Shown: positions 55,101 through 64,000 of the stretch, in pieces | How the letters are laid out: every line of letters starts with the position of its first letter | How positions within the stretch are numbered: the stretch's first letter is position 1 | Source: Escallonia rubra | Lineage: Eukaryota; Streptophyta; Magnoliopsida; Escalloniales; Escalloniaceae | NCBI GenBank assembly: GCA_033065855.1 | Contig: JAVXUO010001522.1 | Span: 52,338 to 116,337 of the forward strand | Reading direction: 5' to 3' | Length of the DNA stretch: 64,000 bases | The notes under the pieces: generated by a model | Seen by the model: the letters and a program-made list of their open reading frames with translations, nothing else | Database searches by the model: none | What the model was told of the DNA's origin: nothing | Position numbers and translations under genes: made by a program

Positions 55101-56650
55101 CAAAACTGATTTGTTTTGAAAAAGCATCAAATATGGGGGTTTTCTATCTTCTTGTTGGTTGGGATAAACTGAGTTGTAAAGTTACTTTCTGCTGCAGTTA
55201 CTTGGCACCTGAATATTTTATGTACGGGAAAGTGAACGAAAAGATTGATGTCTATGCGTTTGGCGTTGTGCTCCTCGAGCTTCTTTCTGGAAGAAAGCCT
55301 ATAAGCAATGAATACCCAAAGGGCCAAGAGAGCCTGGTTATGTGGGTATGACCCTGTATTTTACATTTTGGTCAGCTTAGAACTCTTGATTTTGAACCAT
55401 AATAATTGGAGAATGTCACCATTTGCAGGCAAAGCCTATTCTAAATAGTGGAAAGTTTGCTCAATTATTAGAACCAAGCTTGGGCATCAATCATGACACT
55501 GATCAGATGGAAATGATGGTTTTAGCAGCTACCCTCTGTATCAGGCGTGCACCACGAGCTCGGCCGCAAATGAGCCTTGTAAGTCATCTTTAGTTTCTCT
55601 TACTTACTCGCCCTCCCTGTAAATTTATCTTTGCATTCTTATTAGGTTGCATACAACACCAAGGAAAACCATAGCTGAGGAATCCTTTTCTAGCACTTTC
55701 GAGTTCATTTCTATATGCGGCTGTTTGTACGACAGCCTTGCAACCAAATTACTCGATTTTATCCGCTTCATGTTTTTTTGCCGAGAACTCTGTGTGGCTT
55801 AATGTGGCAAATTAGTCACTGGTTACGTATTCTTTTTCCATCCTCCATCTCTCATTTAACTTGATGCTTCTCTGGCCCATGTTTGTAATGACATCAAACC
55901 ATCTTGCTCTACTTTCTGTCTTGTGATATTTCGTGCTTCATTTTCCTTGCAGCTGTGGCTATATATGTCCACATCCTTTAACCTCCCAAAAGTTGTATCT
56001 TGATGCATATACGGCCTTGTTTGAGTTGTTTACATTGTCCTTTCGCTGAGCTTTTGATGATCATTAAGCACATGATATAGGTTCCTTTTGTTTGAGTTGC
56101 TTGCATTGTCCTTTTGATGATCATTAAGCACACGATATAGGTTCCTTTGTCCTCTCTGGCTTTACTTCAACCCTGCTCATTGAAAACCCAAGATTGTCGA
56201 AATGAGAAGAGGTTCACCTTTCCGGGGTGATGGTTGTGGCTCTGAGCTGGCTATGCATCACTCATCCCACTACTATCTTTATTGACGCCTTTGCGCATCG
56301 AATGTTCAAATCTGCTTGTTTCATTGTGTCAAAAAATTCCTTAGTATTTACATCTTTGTTGATTACAGGTGTTGAAGCTCCTCCAAGGTGATCTGGAGGT
56401 ACTCAAGTGGGCAAGGCTACAAGTTAATGCCTCAGAAGGATCTGATGCAGTGAAACAAATTATGAACACTTTGGACTGCTCTGATGCATTGGAGGATGAA
56501 GATTTTTCACATTCAAATCTCAAGTCCCATCTTAACCTTGCGTTGCTCGATGTGGAGGACTCCTCTCTTTCCATGAGCAGCATCGAACAAAGCGTTTCCT
56601 TGGAGGATTACCTGCGAGGCAGGTGGAGCCGCTCGTCAAGCTTTGACTAA
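52128..56650 (+). CDS. Receptor-like cytoplasmic kinase with N-terminal universal-stress-protein-like domain
   Basis: Ten exons with GT-AG introns: 52128-52302, 52582-52679, 53145-53394, 53557-54270, 54360-54608, 54694-54857, 54939-55018, 55198-55345, 55429-55578 and 56369-56650. They total 2310 nt, giving 769 residues and TAA-to-TGA-free reading up to the stop at 56648. Residues about 15-155 form the USP-like (adenine nucleotide alpha hydrolase-like) domain: [47 protein letters not shown] low-complexity linker follows. The kinase domain (about 415-700) has [11 protein letters not shown], the VAIK-type [23 protein letters not shown] and YLAPEYF; with HRD, DFG and APE intact it should be active. 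There is no signal peptide or membrane segment, so it is cytoplasmic. This matches plant kinases such as Arabidopsis At2g16750/At1g77280. The substrate is unknown. Confidence 0.92.
55579..56368 (+). other. Last intron of the kinase gene with a short tandem duplication
   Basis: A 790-bp intron. Around 56015-56150, GTTTGAGTTG, TTGCATTGTCCTTTTG and GATGATCATTAAGCAC recur twice in the same order. Confidence 0.8.
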
Positions 56651-58422
56651 CCACATTTACATCAAAACTGCGAGCAATGGTTTCTGTTTATTGTGATTTC
56701 TTGTACATCTCTTTTATCCTCTTTCCTCTGGTTGGCCTTGCCTTTTCTTGGGGTTGCTTATTGATGGGTGTTGGATGAGAGGTTGTTTGCGAGTGTGCCC
56801 TCCTCCTTCCCTTTGGTAGTACTAATAATCTTTAGGCCCTTTTGATGTGCTAGTTTTATTGAATATCGGTTCAGTTCTCTTCTCAATTGGAATCAAGAAC
56901 TGAACCGTTGTAGCTTCTAGTTTCTTCTTCTACTTTCTGAATGATCATCTGCAAGCTGTGCCACCAAATAATCTAATAAAAGTTTTCATCTTTTGATGCT
57001 CCATTTTCCTTCTGAAAATCTTTACATTTTTGCACTTTTTATCTAGTCATATGCCGTGATTTACATATAGAACCGACTAGATGAATGGTTAGTACAATCA
57101 CGTATTGCATGCTGTACAGCTGTTGAAAGCACTCCTGATTACTCTCACAAGCCTTTGCATATGGTCTGTCGCTAACCATGCACTTTCCTTAGAAGCCAAT
57201 GCTTACAAGATTCCTAAATCTTTCTAGTCCCATCAAAATCTTTGTTTGGACCTACAAACTTTGTGCTAAGCCTTTATTCCTTCAAAAAGTACCAGTGTCT
57301 CCCACAACCATTTAAACAAGTAAAGGGGGGTGGTGGGGACTTATCACGAGTAACGTCCAATTACATTAAGAAGTTGGGTCAGTTTCCTCCACAGAATTTA
57401 AAGTTGTAGGCAGGGACGGTGTCCACCACTTGCATTTAAAGTTAACCTAAATGAGACACCCAAGTGCCTCTCCAGGACTACGAAGGCTCCGCACTTCTGT
57501 GGCTACGAAGGGAATGAGTCTCTTAGCACGAGGAAATCATCAATTGTCATACCAAGAGGGATAATTGTAGCGATAGCAACGCATCACTTTTAACGACTGT
57601 AAAAGACATTGCTAAAGCTGTTATCGGACGCATGTGAAAAATATCTGTATAAAATTTAGTGATAGCAACGCATCACTTTTAACGACTGTAAAAGACGTGC
57701 TAAAGATGTTATCGGACCCAAGCACTTGTACCGACCCAGTGTGCACGTATGCATATTACATTATTGCTAACTGAACCCAAGCACTTGTACCGACCTTATT
57801 TCAGCAAAGTGGTCACTTCGTGAACCCAACAACGACCAATCATAGCAATGATTTAAATTTAGAGGACCACATTTCTTTCTCTTATTATTATTATTATTAT
57901 TATTATTTTATCTTTAGTCCAGAAAGAGAAAAGAATGGGCGGCCACGTTATCATGCTGTCTAAAAGACCTCAAAACTTTGGGCTTTCTATTTCCACTCTC
58001 TCTTACAAATTTTTCTTGGACCATACTTTGGGCCGGTCAGCAGAGCCCTTGTTGCAATTTATATATTTTGACCGGTGCGTTGCATACTGAACACCCCGTA
58101 ACAATTATCAAATATTCACGACAAGACCAAAAATTAACGAGACAAAATTGTAATAGTCCTAATTAGACTTCTTACATTCGCGAGCGGACTTGCCTTGTTG
58201 TATAATGCTTTGGCAGAACCATACTCGATAAGTTTTTCTTGTGATCGTGCTAAGCAAAGAATGAAGAAAGAAGTCAATAAATGTAGAAACTCAAACATGT
58301 TTTGACCATGGAGGCCAGAATGATAGATTTTTAGAGGCGGTTTCACATTCGAAGAAGTGTTGCGTACAAAGAAAAGCAAATTCACAAGAAGAACATTTTC
58401 TAAGAAGGAAAATTGTACTGCT
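56651..58422. other. Kinase 3' flank and non-coding DNA
   Basis: The 3' UTR probably runs to somewhere before 57000. Beyond it is AT-rich DNA with an 89-bp tandem repeat (57572 and 57661: GATAGCAACGCATCACTTTT to TGTTATCGGAC), a doubled CCAAGCACTTGTACCGACC (about 57719 and 57778) and an ATT repeat at 57885-57906. No further gene is seen. Confidence 0.55.
57572..57726. repeat. 89-bp tandem duplication
   Basis: GATAGCAACGCATCACTTTT opens both copies (57572, 57661). The shared part is about 66 bp, ending GTTATCGGAC. Confidence 0.85.
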
Positions 58423-59185
58423 AGCGTTTGGAACCATGAAATTGATGGGATTTCATTTCAAATTTTCAAGGTTTGTTGTTTGGAACATTAAAAAAAGGAA
58501 TTGGAATTGGAATTCATTGGATTTAACTGGATTTGTTTCTATAGTGTGAAATTCGATGAAAAATGGTCTGATTTCATGGGATTTCGATTTACTTGAATTA
58601 AAAGTAATTATTTACCTATCTTACCCTTTTTTTTAAATCTCTCCAACAATGAACCCACCACCACTGTCTTCATTGCCACTACCGCCACTTCTCTTTTTAC
58701 TACTACCACCGCCGCCGCCACCACTGCCACAACTAGTGCCACCATTACCGTGCCCCCATCCCCGTCGCCGCCACCACCACCACTATTGCCATCACTACCG
58801 TCACTACCACCACCACCACTACTACCATTACCACCGCCACCAGTACTGCCACCACCACCACCACCGTTGCTGCCACCACTATTGCTGCCGTCGCCGCCAC
58901 CACCACCGGCACCACTTCCACTGTCGATGCCGCTACCCCGTGTGGTTTTGCCACCACCACCACCACCATGTGGTGGCACTAGCACACTTAAAATCACTGA
59001 CTGTAGTTCGTTTTCATCGTAAGTCAATAATATAATTGTCCAAAAATTTATTATCTTTCCATTTCCTTTGTTCCCCAAACACGAAATAGGAATTCTGTAA
59101 TTTGAATTCCCTTCTGTTCCAAAAAAAAAAAAAAATTCAATTCCGAATTTGAAATCTAAATCCTAAAAGAATTGGTTCCAAAAAT
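58423..59185. mobile_element. MITE-like element with CCACCA-rich core
   Basis: The left end GCGTTTGGAACCATGAAATT and the inverted right end (TTTTTGGAACCAATTCTTTT) pair imperfectly. Subterminal DNA on both sides has GGAATTGGAATT / AATTCCGAATT motifs. The centre (58649-58985) is CCACCACCG-type trinucleotide repeat, which produces long Pro, His or Gly frames that are not genes. A target duplication was not secured. Confidence 0.5.
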
Positions 59186-59890
59186 TAGCCAAAGTTATGG
59201 ACAGATGATTAGGTTAAAAGGTGATAAGAAATTAAGAATGAGAGAAATCTCGGGAGAGATTTATGTAACAGTCTTGCTCGGTCTCAAGCAGCAACTTAAG
59301 AAACAGGGACCGAACGCCGTTTCAAGTCTCAATTCACAGACAAGCAGTTGAGCAAAGTAACTGATTTTGGCGCCAACAGTAGCTATAACCAAAATTCTTG
59401 CCAAAATCGTCAATTTCAAATTCGGTTAGTTTATGTATTTGAATTTTGCATGTAGATAAGAAGGGAGTGATCACATGTAAAAGATCATCAGAATTCGAAT
59501 GAAAAGTATTTCTCTCCTCCTCATGAGTCATGGCTCCCCTGTCTCTGTTTTCACAATGTTTACAGTGTTTCCGTTGTTGAGCTTGTTAATCAGTAGCGTA
59601 TGGGTGCCATACGCTTTATCTAGTTTCAGAGCTTCTGATCGCGGAGCTTTGACCGCCCAACCTCCACAACGACCATCTCTATTCATTCTACAATGGTTAC
59701 CAACAGGGAGCTGGAAACTGCAGGGCCAGACCAAGATGCAAGGACCTCCATCTTGGAGAGCAAGCTCACTGGTCACTCCAACGAATTCATATTTACACTA
59801 CTTTCACTACGCTATCCCAGATCCAACGCCAGCTTGATCAGATAAACACCAAAGCTACACACTTCCCATCCAACCAGCCCCCTCCAATTT
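59186..59890. other. Flank, possibly 5' part of a dead gypsy element
   Basis: TTTTGGCGCCAACAGT at 59367-59382 resembles a retrotransposon primer site. Between 59690 and 59840 one frame reads gag-like charged sequence, but it is too decayed to assign. Confidence 0.35.
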
Positions 59891-60682
59891 CAGAAAACTC
59901 CAAACACTTATTACTTGCTTCAAACCACATTCTTCCAACCAAACCAGCCGCCTATTGCCCACCCCACACCAGCTTCCAGCAATCACTACAAAGACTTGCC
60001 CCCAGTGAGCACCAAAGGAGAAACTGGCCAAGTTTTACTTATTCCCTGCACACCCATGGTTGTCTCGGTAGCCAACGGAGCCAAGGTTCAGAATAACTCT
60101 GTCTGCCCAAATTTCACTTGGACTATGGCTTCCACTACCTTCTCCCCTGAAATGATAGTGCTGATGTTGGGGTGGTAATCACATGGAGTTTAATTTTCCA
60201 GGTAGACAGGTGTTTTCATTATCAAGGGAAGACGGACAGTCAGTCACATTACAAGAAGCAGCCGAAAGCCCTACTTTAAAGTTAGTGAGTGCCACTGCAC
60301 CCTTTTAGGCCAATTATATGCAGTCTCAGTGGACATTCCACCAGACCATTTAGACCCTAAATAGTTGCCGGTGATCGTGGAATACATAGACATTTTTCAG
60401 GAGCCCGGGGACTACCCCTTTCCAGAGGTCTTAACCACCTCATTCCCTTGAAACCAGGGTCACAAACCATGAACAAAAAGACCTACAAAGTCTCATTTGT
60501 CCAGAAGACAGAAGTAGAAAAGATTACTGCAGAATTGTTTAAATTAGGTATAATCCAACCTCGCAACACCCATTTGCTTCCCCTATTCTCCTTATGAATA
60601 CTAAGGATTCCATCTGGATGTTATCTATTGATTACAGAGAACTCAACGAGTTGACTATCAAGGATATATACCCTGAATAGAC
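59891..60682 (+). pseudogene. Degenerate Ty3/gypsy protease-RT fragment
   Basis: Plus-strand fragments appear in several frames. VVSVANGAKVQNNSVCPNF and FTWTMASTTFSPEMIVL are the gypsy protease end. Then come FQEPGD and a block around YKVSFVQKTEVEKITAELF and LSIDYRELNELTIKDIYPE, the start of the reverse transcriptase. The catalytic YVDD block, RNase H, integrase and LTRs are absent; many stops and frameshifts are present. It differs from the intact Tat element at 41-51 kb and is much older. Confidence 0.75.
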
Positions 60683-61763
60683 CTAGAAAACAAGTCGAGT
60701 CATCTTGGAACGGGTAGTACCTGGACGGGTTCATGTAAAAATTACCCGGTTTGTTTTTCCAAGTTGCCTTTTTCATGTACGCATACCAATATACCATACC
60801 CGGGCAAGTCGGGTAAATAGTCGCGAATAAATGGGTTAAATTTCAGCTTTTTTAAGTAAACCATATTTTATATCCTCATTTTGGTAGATAGGCATATTTT
60901 CATCTTTTTTTTTAATAGCACATTTCTTGTGAGTTGTTAAAAGTATTTTCAATTTAACAAACATAAAAAATCATGTCAAATACACATAGCTCCTAGTCTT
61001 GTACTTAGTTACTCACTACTTAGTAGCATGTTAAATACCATAAGAACAATATATAGCATCAATCCCCAAAGTCCAAAGATAAACAATTAAACTTAAACAT
61101 AAAATCAATATCACATGCATAATCCACACTAAAGTCTTCAACTAATTCTTTCAACTCCAACTTCACTTCAAGTCTTTAGACTTCCATCAAGCTTCTTGCA
61201 TCCAATGAATTATCCATGTCCACATTTTCGGCAAACATATTCGGATTAAGAGAGCTCCGCTATATTGTGAAAACTTTTGCTCAAAATTTAAAAGCCGACT
61301 TGAAGGTAACGGTGATTATTGGGATGCTAATGATGTCACATGCAATAGAAAATGGAAAGTCAATAACGATTATCTTTCCAATATTCCAAGATATCAAATG
61401 TGTATGATCCACACCATCATACTCCTCCTCCTCCAAATAAAGATCGAAATCCAGCTTCTTCCTGACCTCAAGTCGTTGCTTTTTAAAGTACTCCAACAAT
61501 TTTTGAACAAGAAATGTAAACATTAAGCAAAGAATGTAAGAAGCAAACAAGAAAAGTATACATAAAAATAAAGCACAAGGAAGGTGTAAACAAAAATTCT
61601 AGGGTTTGCTGTGGTCGAGGAAATATGAAAATACTATGATAAAGAGCAAACAAAGTTCAATTTAAGCTCAACCTCGATAAAAAAGTTAAAAGACAAAGTG
61701 TTAGAAGTTGAGTCGGGCAGAATTAACTCACACGACTATATACATCGCGCGAATTAAGAGGGG
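60683..61763. other. AT-rich non-coding stretch
   Basis: No gene is recognised. A minus-strand frame at 61281-61550 is rich in Lys, Glu and Asp, but I could not match it to a family. Confidence 0.4.
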
Positions 61764-61954
61764 CAATGTTGACACCAATATTTTCACAAATAACATATGA
61801 ACACGTGGCATGATGATAACCACAAAGAAGTGCAACTATAAAGAAAGTGGAAAAAGCACGATGATTTTGGTTATCATCGGTTACCGAATCAAAAGGAAGA
61901 GATAAGTTATTGAGTGATGAACAAAACAAAAAAGGCAAAAGAACATATTGGAGC

Positions 61955-61999
61955 AACTTCCTCCATTGCCTGCTAGGCTAGCAGGCAATGGAGGAAGTT
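61955..61999. repeat. Perfect 45-bp palindrome
   Basis: The 22-bp arm AACTTCCTCCATTGCCTGCTAG (61955-61976) is followed by one G and then its exact reverse complement (61978-61999). Half of the right arm (GGCAATGGAGGAAGTTC) is repeated at once at 62001-62017. Confidence 0.95.
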
Positions 62000-62033
62000 C
62001 GGCAATGGAGGAAGTTCAATTTATAGCAAAAGA

Positions 62034-62082
62034 ACATGATCCTATTTTTACCTAGCAGTGCTAGGTAAAAATAAGATCATGT
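62034..62082. repeat. Near-perfect 49-bp palindrome
   Basis: Two 24-bp arms (62034-62057 and 62059-62082) around a single G, with one mismatch. The inner part reads TTTTTACCTAGCA / TGCTAGGTAAAAA. It lies 34 bp after the first palindrome and has the same design. Confidence 0.95.
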
Positions 62083-62404
62083 CTGGGTGGTCCTTGCCCG
62101 AGCCGTCTTGAGACGCTCACTGCGGAAAGACGTCTGGGCTTCCCAGATACTGAGGTTCAATTTATAGCATTAATTTATTTTTACCCAATTTCACTTTTAT
62201 AGATAACATGCATGTTGAATGCAAATCATTGAGGAGAGAGATTGAAAGAAAGCATTAATTATTGTAAGTCCCATGCGTCCTTAATCAAACAGTATCCCAA
62301 CTGGGTGTAGTTTATATCAGAAGAAGTTGACAAAATTTTAATTAGCTTACGCAGCAAAAGTAGCTCAACACAATTACAGGTTTTTTGGAGTAATGGTAAC
62401 TCAC

Positions 62405-62542
62405 CTAAAGCAATCCAAAGCGAGTTAGATGGACGAAAGCCTGCTCCATCTTTCTTTCCATCACCCACGTAGCATCGAAAAGTGCCTGGTAGATTTTTAC
62501 ATTTTCCACTGCATGGTTTTATGGTTTCACATTCGTCGATAT
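62405..62542 (-). pseudogene. Wall-associated-kinase-like EGF exon (relic)
   Basis: The minus strand has an acceptor (TTCCTAG before 62542), 138 bp open, and a donor (GTGAGT at 62404). It encodes a calcium-binding EGF-like start DIDECE with further Cys (KPCSGKCKNLPGTFRC), then VGDGKKDGAGFRPSN and the start of a hydrophobic stretch, the layout just before the membrane segment of WAK receptors. The exon enters and leaves in phase 1 as in WAK genes. At least one EGF cysteine and a few residues are missing between RCY and VGDG, and no kinase exon or upstream exon was found within 1 kb on either side. It is probably a gene fragment, though distant exons outside the window cannot be excluded. Confidence 0.6.
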
Positions 62543-62715
62543 CTAGGAAAGAATGTGAAAAATCAATCTATTGACACCAATATTTTCACAATTAAAATAT
62601 GAACACAGTGGCATGATGATAACCACAAAGAAGTGCATTAATAAAGAAAGTGAAAAAAACACGATGGTTGTGGTTATCATCAGTTACCGAATTAAAAGGA
62701 AGAGATAAGTGATAA

Positions 62716-63550
62716 AAAGAGAAGCACGGGAATCAAAATATTTGAATAACCCGTACAGGAAGGAAGAAACCGCTGAAAGAACAACCAGATTAACAGTGTC
62801 AAACAACGTGAAGACAGAGCAAATTGATCAGCAACAACAGTTGATAAGGATTTTCTGAAGCAAGCTGTTATCAGCACGATTGAGAAAATTTCGGATGAAA
62901 ACGGCTGATCATGGGGGCTGAGAAGTTATTCCTAATGAAGATAAGGAAAGGCAGCTGTAGAAAGGAGACGGTTACGAGGGATGCAAGTATAAAAGATGAT
63001 ACAAGGTAACAGAAGAAGAGGTCGTCAATCCATCAACAAAAAAGTAGAATAGGAAGATAGTCTGTTTAAATCTTTTAGTCAATCCTTTAGATGATTTTTC
63101 TAGTATCGATAGAACATCCAGTACGCTGTCGAAATTGTGTTCGTTGTATTGTAAGAATTGTCTTTATAATTTCAGTGGGTGTATCGTCTTTAGATGAATT
63201 CAACATATTATCATCAGTTAGTTTTTCTTTTTAGTGAAGTCCTTAGGCCCAAGAAACAAAGAAGATCCCACACTTTTCATTGGTTGTGTCGCAGGTGCAC
63301 GATCGATAGTGAGTTTGCCCAATAGCACAAACACAATCACAGAAAGTGCGAATCAGAGCAGAAAACCAAAAAACTATCTCATCGTTAGAGTAACAAATCG
63401 TAGCCAAACATCTTCATTGGCACAACGCTAAAAAACTTAGTAACACTCCTAGCAATCATTTAGTCACACATTTTCTGCAATGTAGTAAAAATTAATATTT
63501 GTGGACTATTTTGACTTCATAAAATGTGGTAACAGATGAGAGGGATTAAT
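62716..63550. other. Non-coding stretch
   Basis: No gene is recognised; short frames at 62692-62877 and 63234-63431 show no motif. Confidence 0.4.
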
Positions 63551-64000
63551 TTCACGCTACACCTCATACTTGGGGTCAATTGCCCCCAGCACCCCGTAAT
63601 TTTAATTTTGGCACCAAACACCAAAATTTTGAAAATGTTGGTATCAAGCACCAATTGACGGTCAAAATGACATTTGACCAGACGTCCGTTAATTTTTTAA
63701 GGGTAAAGTGGTTTTTTCATCCATGAAATCCTAGTCAGCTCTAACCCCCTAAGCCCAACGTCATTTCTCTCTTCCCTACTCTCTCTCTCTCTCACTCTCA
63801 GAGTAAACACTGTGCACCACCATCAGCACTAAGAACTCGCCTCTAATGCCGCCGACATATCTGGCATCCGGCATGTGCCCTCTTCACCTAGCCTAACCTG
63901 ACCCGCACACCCTCGATTTGGACCACTAATTATATGGTGAAAGTGTTGTGTTGTGGCTGATTGAGTTTGCCAGTGACCGATGGGTAGATCGAATGACGGG
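63551..64000. mobile_element. MULE-like element end, cut by the window edge
   Basis: GGATTAATTTCACGCTACACC followed by CTCATACTTGGGGTCAATT and TTTTGAAAATG resembles the long TIRs at 5263, 10825 and 16124 in order and composition. A GC-richer interior with a CT run (63780-63795) follows, as in the Pack-MULE. The other end lies outside the window. Confidence 0.4.

Larger units (their letters stand above)
61764..62715. repeat. Direct repeat of about 150 bp flanking palindromes and a WAK-like exon
   Basis: Copy one (about 61768-61915) and copy two (about 62571-62710) share GACACCAATATTTTCACAA, GGCATGATGATAACCACAAA, GAAGTGCA and AAAAGGAAGAGATAAGT in order, about 85-90 percent alike by eye. The intervening 650 bp hold two palindromes and the exon at 62405-62542. 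Confidence 0.85.

Noticed and set aside
58608..59078. Gly-rich (minus strand) and Pro/His-rich (plus strand) frames of 90-156 codons
   Set aside because: Pure trinucleotide-repeat translation inside a MITE-like element, with no start context or homology.

Overview
This window is nuclear DNA of a flowering plant, probably a eudicot. Genes are intron-rich with GT-AG introns, intergenic DNA is AT-rich, and most of the space is transposon. The transposons are plant types: a Tat-lineage Ty3/gypsy element with two RNase H domains, a CACTA element with TNP2 and Ptta genes, MULEs, hATs and MITEs. The species cannot be named from sequence alone. Everything here was read by eye without database searches.

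Only two host genes look functional. At the left edge are the last four visible exons (377-4757, + strand) of the alpha subunit of protein farnesyltransferase/geranylgeranyltransferase I; its first exon(s) lie outside the window. At 52128-56650 (+ strand) is a complete ten-exon gene for a cytoplasmic protein kinase with an N-terminal universal-stress-protein-like domain; the exons sum to 2310 nt, giving 769 residues. A single wall-associated-kinase-like exon at 62405-62542 (- strand) looks like a relic.

The 5-18 kb stretch is a nest of DNA transposons. It holds a hAT element with a perfect 8-bp target duplication inside an older MITE (7.8-9.0 kb). It also holds a MULE with 9-bp target duplications and about 72-bp TIRs inside another MITE (10.5-12.7 kb); this MULE carries an antisense fragment of the histone H2B N-terminal tail and a second protein-like fragment, so it is a Pack-MULE. 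A 35-bp piece matching plastid trnS-GCU lies in the same MITE. Positions 18643-28020 are one 9.4-kb CACTA element with a matching 3-bp target duplication. It carries decayed TNP2 and Ptta/En-Spm genes, telomere-like higher-order repeats, and a captured 5' piece of a squalene/phytoene-synthase-like (NDUFAF6-type) gene.

Positions 30281-35439 are a direct tandem duplication of about 2.59 kb of non-coding DNA. Each copy has a promoter-like block that also occurs, diverged, near 14.4-15.0 kb. Positions 40986-51526 are a full-length Ty3/gypsy element with 419-bp LTRs (5 differences) and 5-bp target duplications. Its gag-pol is broken at three places, and it carries a three-exon antisense gene at its 3' side. 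It sits about 0.5 kb upstream of the kinase TATA box. From 56.7 kb to the end the DNA is mostly non-coding: MITEs, a dead gypsy fragment, a pair of near-perfect palindromes and repeat-rich intron-like DNA.
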